DNA of 64,000 nucleotides, taken from contig CAWAJT010000004.1 of NCBI GenBank assembly GCA_963782415.1, positions 1,012,643-1,076,642 on the forward strand. The letters are read 5' to 3'. This document shows, one piece after another, positions 1 through 7,906 of the stretch. The DNA is from Bog-473 sp963782415. Its GTDB lineage: Bacteria > Actinomycetota > Acidimicrobiia > Acidimicrobiales > RAAP-2. The stretch's first letter is position 1. Every line of letters starts with the position of its first letter. The position numbers were made by a program, and so were the translations under genes. A model generated the notes under the pieces. That model had not been told where the DNA came from, searched no databases, and worked only from the letters and a program-made list of their open reading frames with translations.

Positions 1-264
1 GGCGTGATCCGACCGGCTGTGTGCATCCTCGACGAGGTCGATTCAGGTCTCGATGTCGACGCTCTGGGCGACGTGGCGCGTCGCCTGCAGCACGACACGA
101 CCGAATGGGGTGTCGGCCTGCTGGCCATCACCCACTTCAACCGTTTCCTCGTGCAGCTGGAGGCAGACCTCGTCCATGTGCTCGTCGACGGGCGCATCGT
201 TGCCACGGGCGATGCGGCACTCGCCCTGGAGCTCGAGCAGACCGGATACGCCGGATACGCCTGA
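1..264 (+). CDS. sufC: SufC-like Fe-S assembly ATPase, C-terminal part
   Basis: The reading frame is open at the left edge, so only the C-terminal ~87 residues are present. They contain a Walker B segment (CILDEVDSGLDVDAL), the switch-region His (AITHFN) and the SufC-like end 'LVDGRIVATGDAALALELEQ'. SufC is the cytoplasmic ABC ATPase of the SufBCD scaffold. The segment closely parallels the complete sufC at 3632-4384 (DETDSGLDIDAL, AITHYT), so the genome has two SufC-type genes. It probably ends a sufB-sufD-sufC unit lying to the left, which cannot be seen here. The last residues (GYAGYA) and the stop codon fall inside a 9-bp tandem repeat. Confidence 0.85.
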   Translation, partial: GVIRPAVCILDEVDSGLDVDALGDVARRLQHDTTEWGVGLLAITHFNRFLVQLEADLVHVLVDGRIVATGDAALALELEQTGYAGYA

Positions 265-276
265 TACGCCGGATAC
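244..276. repeat. 9-bp tandem repeat containing the stop codon
   Basis: The unit GGATACGCC occurs at 244-252 and 253-261, then as TGATACGCC at 262-270, then a partial GGATAC. The third copy carries G to T, which turns a Gly codon (GGA) into the TGA stop of the upstream SufC-like gene. Confidence 0.8.
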
Positions 277-371
277 CAGGACAAACACGGAGAATCGGCG
301 GACGCGCACACGGAAGGTCGTCGCCGTGACTGCCGCCACTCGCGCAACGGCACTTGGTACCGTTCTTCTCC

Positions 372-1754
372 ATGGCGAACGGTCGTCCAACGGGCGACGG
401 ATCGGATCGCTCCCCCGAGAGACGGCGCGGCAGGAACGCGAACCAAGAGGGGTTGGCCGCGCTCGGAAAGCAGATGCACGCTGGCGAAACCGGCGAGGCC
501 GTGGCCAACGAGTCTGGCCTCAGGGCCCTGGGGGCGCGCATCGACTCGGACAATCGCCGACCGACGACGCGGCGAACCGGCAAGCCCAAATGGAGCGCCG
601 GCAAGAAGACGGTGGTGGTGCTGTGCTCGGCCATCGTGCTCGTGGCGGCGCTCGTCGGCGGGACGTACGGCTATCTCTGGTACCGCTACAGCCAGATCAG
701 CAAGGTACATATCAACGACGAGGTGGCGGCACAGAGCGGCGGGCCGTTCACGCTGCTTGTCATCGGGTCTGACAGCCGGGTGGGCGAGTCAGCGGCCGCA
801 GCACAAGCCTTCGGCTCGTCATCTGTCGTCACCGGGCAGCGCAGCGACGTCGTGCAACTGTGGCGCGTCACGCCCGCCACCAAGCAGATTCAGGTGATGT
901 CCATCCCACGGGACACAGTGATCTCCATGCTGCCACCCGACACCGAGCAATACGGCAAGTTCAACCGCATCAATTCGGCCTACAACACCGGCGCCAACCA
1001 ATTGGTCAAGTCGATCACGGCCAACTTCGGTATCCCCGTCAACCATGTAGTTCAGGTCGACTTCTCGGGCTTCCAGGATTCCGTCAACGCATTGGGCGGC
1101 ATCTATCTGAACTTCCCCTACCCGGCCAAGGACGCGTACTCGGGCCTCAACATCACGACGCCCGGCTGCCAGCTCTTGAACGGCGCGCAGGCGTTGGCGG
1201 TCGCCCGCGCCCGACACTACGAGTACTACGCCAACGGCTACTGGCACACCGATGGCACGAGCGACTTCGGCCGGATTCAGCGCCAGGACGTGTTCTTGCG
1301 GTCACTCATCACCGCCGCCAAGGGGAAGGTCAATCCGCTCACGGTCAATGCGTTCATCGGCTCCATCCATGAGGGCGTGACGATCGATGACACCTTCGGC
1401 TTCAATCAGCTCATCGGGCTGGCCCTCACCTACCATTCGTTCGACCCGGCCAATCTGGCCGGGCAGACGCTGCCGACCGTGGCGACCAATGGCTTCGGGG
1501 ATCTCGGCGACGTGTTGACGGTCCAGCAGCCCGAGGCGCAGCAGATGCTGGTCAGCATCTTCGGGTCATCCCTCGTGACGCCCACGAACCCACCGCCGGA
1601 CGCCGCCGGCGACACGCCGTTGCCGCCAACGGTCACGACGACGGTGCCTCCCTCCACGCCGAGCACGCACGCGGGGGGGAGTACCGGCGCAACGACGACG
1701 CCCACGACGGCGCCACCGCCGTCGTTCAATCCGACGCCCTGCGCGCCGAGCTGA
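372..1754 (+). CDS. LCP (LytR-CpsA-Psr) family cell-wall glycopolymer ligase
   Basis: LCP proteins transfer undecaprenyl-linked glycopolymers to peptidoglycan at the outer face of the membrane. From the ATG at 372 the protein has a basic cytoplasmic N-terminus (~1-78), one membrane segment (~79-103, VVVLCSAIVLVAALVGG), then the LCP domain (~125-340) with 'LLVIGSDSR', 'SIPRDTVISM', 'INSAYNTG' and 'LGGIYL', including the Asp and Arg residues that bind the polyprenyl phosphate in this family. A Pro/Thr-rich tail follows (~405-460). An upstream TTG at 354 is possible, but ATG 372 is preferred. It is separated from the main glycan locus (46.8-64 kb), which could nevertheless supply its substrate. 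Confidence 0.88.
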   Translation: MANGRPTGDGSDRSPERRRGRNANQEGLAALGKQMHAGETGEAVANESGLRALGARIDSDNRRPTTRRTGKPKWSAGKKTVVVLCSAIVLVAALVGGTYGYLWYRYSQISKVHINDEVAAQSGGPFTLLVIGSDSRVGESAAAAQAFGSSSVVTGQRSDVVQLWRVTPATKQIQVMSIPRDTVISMLPPDTEQYGKFNRINSAYNTGANQLVKSITANFGIPVNHVVQVDFSGFQDSVNALGGIYLNFPYPAKDAYSGLNITTPGCQLLNGAQALAVARARHYEYYANGYWHTDGTSDFGRIQRQDVFLRSLITAAKGKVNPLTVNAFIGSIHEGVTIDDTFGFNQLIGLALTYHSFDPANLAGQTLPTVATNGFGDLGDVLTVQQPEAQQMLVSIFGSSLVTPTNPPPDAAGDTPLPPTVTTTVPPSTPSTHAGGSTGATTTPTTAPPPSFNPTPCAPS

Positions 1755-1828
1755 GCGGCCGCAGGGCTCACGGTGGTTCGGCGGGTGACGTGGTCGACGG
1801 CGCGCGGCCGAGCACCCACGACGAACGC

Positions 1829-1852
1829 CGCCGGCCCCAGCCTGGGCCGGCG
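1829..1852. terminator. Hairpin between convergent genes
   Basis: A perfect 9-bp stem (1829-1837 with 1844-1852, CGCCGGCCC/GGGCCGGCG) closes a 6-base loop. It lies between the 3' ends of the LCP gene (+) and sufU (-), so it could end transcription from both sides. There is no T-run, so it is not a classical intrinsic terminator. Confidence 0.45.
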
Positions 1853-1860
1853 AGTGGCGT

Positions 1861-2364
1861 CTAGGACGCTTGGGCGCCTACCTCGTCGAGACCCTGGGCC
1901 AGCGCGTTCCAGCTCAATGTGGCGCACTTGATCCGGACCGGGAACTTCACCACGCCCTGGAGCGCGGCGAGCTCGCCCAGCTGGGCGAGGTCGATCTCCT
2001 CGGCCTCGCCCTCGACGACCTCGGACCCGTCCCCGTCGGTCTCGGGGTCGAGGTGGGACTCGTGGATCGACATCATCCCCTTGAAGGTGGAGATCAGCCG
2101 GCGAACCTCGTCGACCGGCTTGCCCTTGACGGCGGCCGACATCAGCGAGGCCGAGGACTGGCTGATGGAGCAGCCCGAACCACCGATCTTGAGGTCGGCC
2201 AGCTTGCCGTCCTCGACGACCATAGACACCACGACCTCGTCGCCACAGAGCGGGTTGAAGCCCTCGACCCGGTGGGCGGGCGGTGACTCCAGCTCGCCTC
2301 GGTTCCGAGGAGAGCGGTAGTGGTCGAGGATGATCTCGCGATACAGCTCTTCGAGGTCGGCCAT
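1861..2364 (-). CDS. sufU: SufU, zinc-dependent sulfur acceptor / Fe-S assembly protein
   Basis: SufU accepts persulfide sulfur from SufS in Gram-positive and actinobacterial Suf systems. The 167-residue protein has the SufU/IscU fold signature: Cys40-Gly-Asp42 (NPLCGDEVVV), Cys65 (GSGCSISQSSASLM) and a C-terminal Cys147 (RIKCATLSW), i.e. the three Cys and one Asp that bind Zn. It carries the SufU-type insertion between the second and third Cys, here unusually acidic (DPETDGDGSEVVEGEAEE). Its ATG overlaps the sufS stop by one base (TAATG), so translation is probably coupled. It is the last gene of sufC-sufS-sufU. Confidence 0.95.
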   Translation of the reverse strand: MADLEELYREIILDHYRSPRNRGELESPPAHRVEGFNPLCGDEVVVSMVVEDGKLADLKIGGSGCSISQSSASLMSAAVKGKPVDEVRRLISTFKGMMSIHESHLDPETDGDGSEVVEGEAEEIDLAQLGELAALQGVVKFPVRIKCATLSWNALAQGLDEVGAQAS

Positions 2365-3635
2365 TAGCCGAACAATCTACCGGCTTCGAGTAATCCTTCG
2401 ATCAGCACCTCAACGTCGTGCTCGTCGCTGAACAGGGACAACGAGGCCCGAGCAGTGGCCTGCACCCCGAGTCGCCGCATGAGCGGCTTGGCGCAATGGT
2501 GGCCCGGCCGGACGCACACGCCGAACTGGTCGAGCACTTGCGCGAGGTCGTGTGCGTGCACGTCCCGGTAGGCCAGCGACAGCACGCCACCACGGTCATC
2601 GCCGGCGGGTGGGCCGAACACCCGGACGTCGGAGCCAAGCTTCTCGTCCAGGCGGTCCAGCGCGTGGTTGGTCAGCGCCAGCTCGTGGGCCCGGATGCGG
2701 TCCATCCCGATGTCGTTCAGGTAGGCGATGGCAGCCGTCAGGCCGACCGCCTCGGCGATTGGCGGCGTGCCGGCCTCGAAGCGAGCGGGGGGAGGTGCGG
2801 CCTTGAAGCTGTCGAGCTTGACGTCGAGAATCATGCCCCCGCCCCCGAGGAAAGGCGGCATGGCCTCGAGCAGCTCGGCGCGTCCCCACAGGACGCCGAT
2901 ACCGGTCGGGCCCATCATTTTGTGGGCGGAGAAGGCAATGAAGTCGACGCCGAGCGCGTGCACGTCCACCGGGGAGTGGGGGACCAGCTGCGCGCCGTCC
3001 GCCACGACCAGCGCACCGGCAGCGTGCGCCGCCTCCGTGATGTGGCGCACCGGTGGGATGGTGCCGAGCACGTTGGACATGGTCGAAAGGCCGACCACCT
3101 TGACGCCGTCCACCAGGCGGTCGAGGTCGTCGAGCACGAGGCGTCCGTCCCCGTCGATGGGGATGTAGCGCAGGTCGAGGCCACCGAGCTCCTCGGAGAG
3201 GATCATCCACGGCACAATGTTGGCGTGGTGCTCCATTTCCGTGAGCAGCACCGCATCGCCGCGACGCAGGTTGGTCCGGCCCCATGACTGCGCCACCAAG
3301 TTGAGCGCTTCGGTCGTGTTCTTGGCGAAGACCACTTCGTGGGCAGGGTCGGTCGCGCCGATGAAGCGCCCGGCGACGACGCGGGAGCGTTCGTAGAGCG
3401 CGGTGGCCTCCTCCGCCGTCGCGTACACACCGCGATGCACGTTGGCGTGCGTCGTCTCGTAGTACTGCGACATGGCGTCAATCACGGCCTTGGGCTGCAG
3501 GGCAGAGGCCGCTGCGTCGAGGTACACGATGGGCCGGCCGTGCACGGTCCGCGTCAAGAGCGGGAAGTCCTTGCGCAGTGCCTCGACGTTGAGCGGCGCC
3601 GGCGTGTCGGGCGACGTGGCGGGATGTGGCGTCAT
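2364..3635 (-). CDS. sufS: SufS cysteine desulfurase
   Basis: PLP-dependent class V aminotransferase-fold enzyme that converts cysteine to alanine and holds the sulfur as a persulfide for SufU. Lys239 in 'FSAHKMMGPTG' is the PLP Schiff-base lysine, and Cys381 in 'RPGHHCAKPL' is the catalytic cysteine of the SufS (group II) type. 423 residues is the usual length. The start is the ATG at 3635, which overlaps the sufC stop as ATGA; an open frame continues further upstream but is a shadow of sufC. Middle gene of the sufCSU operon. Confidence 0.96.
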   Translation of the reverse strand: MTPHPATSPDTPAPLNVEALRKDFPLLTRTVHGRPIVYLDAAASALQPKAVIDAMSQYYETTHANVHRGVYATAEEATALYERSRVVAGRFIGATDPAHEVVFAKNTTEALNLVAQSWGRTNLRRGDAVLLTEMEHHANIVPWMILSEELGGLDLRYIPIDGDGRLVLDDLDRLVDGVKVVGLSTMSNVLGTIPPVRHITEAAHAAGALVVADGAQLVPHSPVDVHALGVDFIAFSAHKMMGPTGIGVLWGRAELLEAMPPFLGGGGMILDVKLDSFKAAPPPARFEAGTPPIAEAVGLTAAIAYLNDIGMDRIRAHELALTNHALDRLDEKLGSDVRVFGPPAGDDRGGVLSLAYRDVHAHDLAQVLDQFGVCVRPGHHCAKPLMRRLGVQATARASLSLFSDEHDVEVLIEGLLEAGRLFG

Positions 3636-4384
3636 CGCCACGCCTCGTAGCCTTGGGTCTCGACCTGGGCGGCCAGCTCCGGTCCGCCGCTCGCCACGAC
3701 GCGCCCGTCCACGAGAATGTGCACGACATCGGGTACGAGCTCTTCGAGCAGGCGGGTGTAGTGCGTGATGGCCAGCACGCCGAGCTCGGGACGCTCCTCG
3801 CGCACGGCGTGTACGCCGCGCCCCACCACACGCAACGCGTCGATGTCGAGGCCCGAGTCCGTCTCGTCGAGCACGGCGACCAGCGGCTCGAGGAGCGCCA
3901 TCTGCAAGACCTCGTTGCGCTTCTTTTCGCCACCGCTGAAGCCCTGGTTGAGGTGACGGCTGGCGAAGGAGGTGTCCATCCCGAGGCGCTCCATCCACTC
4001 GTTCATGAGGAGGCGGACCTCAAGGACGGAAACCTCGTCGGTGCCCTTGCGCGCCGACATGGCCTGGCGCAGGAACTGGGTCACCGACACGCCCTCGATC
4101 GATTCGGGGTATTGGAAGGCGAGGAACATGCCCGCCTTGGCCCGCACGTCCGTGGCCCAGGGCGTCACGTCCTCACCGCGCAGGAGAATGGAACCAGCGG
4201 TCACCGTGTAGGCGGGATGCCCCAGCAACGCGCCGGCCAGCGTGGACTTACCGGCGCCGTTGGGCCCCATGAGAGCGTGGATCTCGCCCGTCCCGACGGT
4301 GAGGTCGACGCCGCGCAAAATGGGGCCGTCCTCCGCCGACACGTGGAGATCCCTGATCTCGAGGAGCGGGGGGGTGGTGGTCAT
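3632..4384 (-). CDS. sufC: SufC Fe-S assembly ATPase
   Basis: Complete 250-residue SufC: Walker A GPNGAGKS (~40-47), Q-loop region 'LAFQYPESIEGVSV', signature 'FSGGEKKRNEVLQM', Walker B 'VAVLDETDSGLDIDAL' and 'AITHYTRLL'. SufC normally works in a SufBC2D complex, yet no sufB or sufD lies next to this copy; they are presumably beyond the left edge, beside the other SufC-like gene. First gene of sufC-sufS-sufU. Its ATG lies only 6 bases from an IscR type-1-like operator (4391-4415), leaving little or no room for a leader, so the transcript may be nearly leaderless. Confidence 0.95.
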   Translation of the reverse strand: MTTTPPLLEIRDLHVSAEDGPILRGVDLTVGTGEIHALMGPNGAGKSTLAGALLGHPAYTVTAGSILLRGEDVTPWATDVRAKAGMFLAFQYPESIEGVSVTQFLRQAMSARKGTDEVSVLEVRLLMNEWMERLGMDTSFASRHLNQGFSGGEKKRNEVLQMALLEPLVAVLDETDSGLDIDALRVVGRGVHAVREERPELGVLAITHYTRLLEELVPDVVHILVDGRVVASGGPELAAQVETQGYEAWR

Positions 4385-4390
4385 TTCTTA

Positions 4391-4415
4391 AAGCTTACCG
4401 TTTTAGTCAGGTATT
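4391..4415 (-). promoter_or_regulatory. IscR type-1-like operator in front of sufC
   Basis: Read on the minus strand from 4415 to 4391, the site is ATACCT, then GACTAAAAC, then GGTA, then AGCTTT. Compared with the E. coli IscR type-1 consensus as I remember it (ATASYYGACTRWWWYAGTCRRSTAT), 22 of 25 positions agree; the mismatches are positions 16, 19 and 24. It lies directly upstream of the sufCSU operon, and an Rrf2-family gene (the IscR family) sits at 8635-9087. Binding and the identity of the regulator are inference. Confidence 0.55.
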
Positions 4416-4463
4416 CGGATAGGGGCCGCCAGGACGGCTCCGCCGGACGCTGCGCGGCGGCCC

Positions 4464-5081
4464 TCACCAGCCTCGTTCGACCCATTCGGCCAGGTGAGGT
4501 GACTCGTTCCCCACGGTGGTGGCGTCGCCATGGCCCGGAAGGACCAGGGTATCGGGAGAAAAGGTGGCGAAAATCCGGCGGTCGATCGACTGAATGATCG
4601 TGTCGAAGTCCGCATCCTCGAAGCTCGTGTTGCCCGGGCCGCCCGGGAACAGCGTGTCCCCTGTGAACAGGAGGTTCGTGCCCTCGACGGCGAAGCAGAT
4701 GGAACCGGGGGTATGGCCGGGGGTGGCCAGGGTCTTGAGTCGCAGGTCGCCGACGCGGAGTTGCTCGTCGTCTTCCAAAATGAGGTCGTAGCTCGGGAGC
4801 ATGCCCGCGTCGGCGCTGGTCACGGCCACCGAGATGCCGGCATCGCGCACTGCGGGCACCGCCTGGATGTGATCCCAGTGCCCGTGGGTCTCGACCACCT
4901 GGTTCACCCCGAGCTGCTTGCAGATCTGGAGCAGCTCCTCGTGCTCGTTGGCGGCGTCAATGAGCATCGCTTCGCCGGTGTGACGGCAACGGAGGATATA
5001 GACGTTGTTGTCCATCGGGCCCACCACGATCTTGTGGACTTCGGCGGCCTCGTCGCTCCAAATCTGCTCCAACTGTCCCAT
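4464..5081 (-). CDS. MBL-fold (glyoxalase II-like) metallohydrolase
   Basis: 205-residue metallo-beta-lactamase fold protein. The di-metal motif is HGHWDH (ETHGHWDHI), with further ligands in 'TPGHTPGS', 'LFTGDTLF' and 'LPGHGD', as in hydroxyacylglutathione hydrolase-like enzymes. In an actinobacterium the natural substrate may be a thioester of mycothiol or bacillithiol rather than glutathione; that is inference. It is 79 bases downstream of the sufC start on the same strand as sufCSU but upstream of the operator, so it is a separate unit. Confidence 0.88.
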   Translation of the reverse strand: MGQLEQIWSDEAAEVHKIVVGPMDNNVYILRCRHTGEAMLIDAANEHEELLQICKQLGVNQVVETHGHWDHIQAVPAVRDAGISVAVTSADAGMLPSYDLILEDDEQLRVGDLRLKTLATPGHTPGSICFAVEGTNLLFTGDTLFPGGPGNTSFEDADFDTIIQSIDRRIFATFSPDTLVLPGHGDATTVGNESPHLAEWVERGW

Positions 5082-5209
5082 GACCCCAGCGTGTCACAGC
5101 CCGGGGGCATCTGGTCGCGCTGCGCCCGCTTCTGGTAGACACGCTGGCAGAAGCAAGTGACGCACCGCCGGCCGGGCCGCCGGAGGGGAAGAGGCAGAGG
5201 AGCCCTGGC

Positions 5210-6325
5210 ATGAATTTCGCCTTCAGTGACGAGCAGGAGGAGCTACGCACCGCGGTGCGCCGGTTCCTGGCGGAGAAGTCGCCCGAGTCCGAGGTGCGTC
5301 GCCTCATGGACACCACCGAGGGGTACGACCCCGCCGTCTGGAGCCAGATGGCCGACCAACTGGGCCTGCAGTCGCTGACCATCCCCGAAGAGTTCGGGGG
5401 ATCGGGCTTCACCTATGTCGAGCTGCTCGTCGTGCTCGAGGAGATGGGCGCCGCGCTGTTGTGCGCGCCGTTCTTCTCCTCGGTGGCACTGGCCGCCAAC
5501 GCCCTGCTCACCTCGGCCGACGACGAGGCCAAGAAGAGCTATCTGCCCGGTCTGGCGTCGGGCGAGACGATCGGCACGCTGGCCATCACCGAGGACAACG
5601 GGAAGTGGGACTTCAGCGGGATCGAGTGCGCGGCGTCGAAGAAGGGCGATGGCTGGGTTCTCAACGGCCACAAGATGTTCGTCATCGACGGGCACGTCGC
5701 CAACCTGATCATCGTGGCGGCCCGCACGAGTGCCGGTGTCTCTCTCTTCGCCGTGCAAGGTGACGCGTCGGGTCTGACCCGCACCTCACTGCCGACAATG
5801 GACCAGACGCGCAAGCAGGCCCGGCTCGAGTTCGCCGACACACCAGCCACGCTCGTCGGGGCCGACGGCGGTGCGGAGGCCGGCCTCTCCAAGACGCTCG
5901 ATCTCGCTGCAGTGGCGCTGGCCGCCGAACAGGTCGGGGGTGCGCAGCACGTGCTCGACGCCTCGGTCGAGTACGCCAAGACCCGCATTCAGTTCGGCCG
6001 GCCCATCGGCAGCTTCCAGGCGATCAAGCACAAGTGCGCCGACATGCTGCTCGAGGTCGAATCGGCCAAATCGGCCGCCTACTACGCCGCCTGGGCCGCA
6101 GCCGAGGACTCCGACGAGCTGCCCGTCGTGGCCAGCCTGGCCAAGTCGTACTGCTCTGAGGCCTACTTCCACTCGGCGGCAGAGAACATCCAGATTCACG
6201 GTGGCATCGGCTTCACCTGGGAGCACCCCGCCCACCTGTATTTCAAGCGGGCCAAGTCGTCCGAGCTGCTGCTGGGTGATCCCTCGTACCACCGCGAGCT
6301 GCTGGCACAGCGCATCGGCATCTGA
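5210..6325 (+). CDS. Acyl-CoA dehydrogenase family protein
   Basis: FAD-dependent flavoenzyme of the acyl-CoA dehydrogenase fold, 371 residues. The N-terminal helical domain starts 'MNFAFSDEQEELRTAVRRFL', followed by the beta domain ('LAITEDNGKWD', 'GHKMFVIDGHVANLIIVAA') and the C-terminal helical domain with 'RIQFGRPIGSFQAIKHKCADM' and 'QIHGGIGFTWEHPAHLYFKR'. The short beta-domain motif and absence of a clear catalytic Glu resemble the ChsE/FadE heteromeric sterol-type ACADs, where one subunit is non-catalytic. A strong AG-rich ribosome site precedes the ATG. The next gene starts one base after its stop. Confidence 0.88.
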   Translation: MNFAFSDEQEELRTAVRRFLAEKSPESEVRRLMDTTEGYDPAVWSQMADQLGLQSLTIPEEFGGSGFTYVELLVVLEEMGAALLCAPFFSSVALAANALLTSADDEAKKSYLPGLASGETIGTLAITEDNGKWDFSGIECAASKKGDGWVLNGHKMFVIDGHVANLIIVAARTSAGVSLFAVQGDASGLTRTSLPTMDQTRKQARLEFADTPATLVGADGGAEAGLSKTLDLAAVALAAEQVGGAQHVLDASVEYAKTRIQFGRPIGSFQAIKHKCADMLLEVESAKSAAYYAAWAAAEDSDELPVVASLAKSYCSEAYFHSAAENIQIHGGIGFTWEHPAHLYFKRAKSSELLLGDPSYHRELLAQRIGI

Positions 6326-6326
6326 C

Positions 6327-7076
6327 GTGACGGGGCCATTCAGGCTCCAGCCCGGGCCGGCCGGTGACCTGGCCACCTACGCCAGCGCAACCGCCGCGGG
6401 CGCTCCCGTGCACGGGCACATCGTGCTGTGCCACGACCTACCGCGGCCCAAGGGTGCGGCGGCCGACGTCGCTCTGACGTATCCGGCCCTGGCCGACCGT
6501 CTGGCCCGTGAGTCGGGCTGGCGCGTGGTCACAGCGGCGTTGCGGGGCGCCGGCGAGTCCGTGGGCGACTTCTCCGCCCTGGGCTGGCTGGACGACCTGG
6601 CCTTCGTGGCCCTGACGGGGATTCCCGAGACGGCCCCCCGGCTGGTGGTCGGCTTCGGCTTCGGCGGCGTGCTGGCGCTGCACCTGGCCGCTGGCGACGA
6701 GCGCGTGGCCGGTGTGGCCTGCCTGGGCACGCCGGCCGATCTGGCGCCATTGGCGCGCGACCCCGAGTGCCTCCTGACGCGCTGCCGCCAGACGGGTGTG
6801 ATCACGTCGCCCGACTTCCCCGCCTCGGTCGACACCTGGGCCAAGGAGCTGTCCGTCCTGCACCCGACCGAGGACGCAGCGCTGTTGAAGGGCCGGCCGC
6901 TCCTGGTGGTCCACGGCGCCGACGATCCCGATGTGCCGGCGGCCGACGCCAGGGCACTGGCGGACGCTGCCACCGGCCCCTCCGAGTTGCACTCCGTGCT
7001 CGGCGCCGGCCACTGGCTACGGGCGGACCCGCGGGTGATCGCCATCCTGGTGGGCTGGCTGGAGCGCCGGCACTAG
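6327..7076 (+). CDS. Alpha/beta-hydrolase-fold protein lacking the nucleophile Ser
   Basis: 249 residues from the GTG at 6327, one base after the stop of the acyl-CoA dehydrogenase gene, so probably co-transcribed. The fold is visible: an elbow 'LVVGFGFGGVLALHLA' at ~107-121, an acid-containing loop 'VHGADDPDVP' and a late His in 'GAGHWLRADP'. The nucleophile elbow, normally G-x-S-x-G, reads G109-F-G-F-G113, so residue 111 is Gly rather than Ser. The protein may therefore be non-hydrolytic or use another mechanism. Substrate unknown. Confidence 0.72.
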   Translation: MTGPFRLQPGPAGDLATYASATAAGAPVHGHIVLCHDLPRPKGAAADVALTYPALADRLARESGWRVVTAALRGAGESVGDFSALGWLDDLAFVALTGIPETAPRLVVGFGFGGVLALHLAAGDERVAGVACLGTPADLAPLARDPECLLTRCRQTGVITSPDFPASVDTWAKELSVLHPTEDAALLKGRPLLVVHGADDPDVPAADARALADAATGPSELHSVLGAGHWLRADPRVIAILVGWLERRH

Positions 7077-7255
7077 ATGCGGGCCCACCGGCGCGCGTGG
7101 GCGCACAACATTCGGTCAACGTTGCTTCACCTGGGCCGCCTGCCGCGCCGATACGCGGGACATGTCGGGTTGGGGTGGGTCGAAATTCAGCATGCCGATC
7201 GGCGCCCGGGAGCCCTACGACCAGGACTTGGACGAGGAAGGTGCCGGGGCCGAGG

Positions 7256-7906
7256 TCACGCCTCCGGCGGGTCGTTACTCCACGCTCGATCGATCGCTTG
7301 GCGGAGTGACCGTGCCGCCGAGCGAGCGTCCTGAGCTTGGGTCAGATAGCGCACCACGACGAAATGGCGGACACCCGCACGCCGCAGAGCGGGGATTCTC
7401 TCGGGTGTCACGCCGCCTGTCACGAAGACGGGAACACTGGAGCGTGCGCTGGCCCGAGTGACGTAGCCCAGCCCGGTTCCCGCGCGGCCGGGCTTGGTCG
7501 GCGTGGGCTCAACCGGCCCGGCCGAGATGTACGTGACGGCCTGCTGGGCCGCGCCGTCGAGGTCGTCGGGCCCATGGGTGGACAGGCCGACGATGGCGTC
7601 GGGGCCCAGAATGCGTCGGGCCAGCGAGACGGGCGCATCGTCCTGTCCGACATGGACCCCGTCCGCCCCCGCCTCCAGCGCGAGGTCGGGCCGGTCGTTC
7701 AGCACGAAGGGCACCCCGTGGTCGCGGCACACGGCCGCCGCCACCTTGGCCCGGGCCAGCAGCGGCTTGGCCGGGAGCTCCTTCTCCCGAAGTTGCACCA
7801 CGTCAACCCCGCCGGCGATGCAGTCCCCGAGGAAGGCGGCCAGGTCAGGACGGTCCGGTGTGCACAGATACAGGCGGCGGTCGCCGAGGTCGGGCCCGGG
7901 GCTCAC
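7256..7906 (-). CDS. thiE: Thiamine-phosphate synthase ThiE
   Basis: ThiE joins hydroxymethylpyrimidine diphosphate and the thiazole phosphate to give thiamine phosphate. The 216-residue TIM barrel has 'VDVVQLREKE', 'PFVLNDRPDLALEAGADGVH', 'VGQDDAP', 'IVGLSTH', 'YISAGPVEPTPTKPG' and 'VFVTGGVTPERI', the usual phosphate- and Mg-binding landmarks. Its GTG start overlaps the stop of the HhH-GPD gene as GTGA. Thiamine diphosphate is the cofactor of the nearby AceE. No TPP riboswitch is recognisable, and there is no room for one before the start. Confidence 0.93.
   Translation of the reverse strand: MSPGPDLGDRRLYLCTPDRPDLAAFLGDCIAGGVDVVQLREKELPAKPLLARAKVAAAVCRDHGVPFVLNDRPDLALEAGADGVHVGQDDAPVSLARRILGPDAIVGLSTHGPDDLDGAAQQAVTYISAGPVEPTPTKPGRAGTGLGYVTRASARSSVPVFVTGGVTPERIPALRRAGVRHFVVVRYLTQAQDARSAARSLRQAIDRAWSNDPPEA

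Noticed and set aside
7162..7461. Plus-strand frame starting MSGWGGSKFSMPIG before thiE
   Set aside because: It overlaps the well-supported thiE by about 200 bases on the opposite strand, its second half is Arg/Ser-rich shadow sequence, and no family is recognisable.
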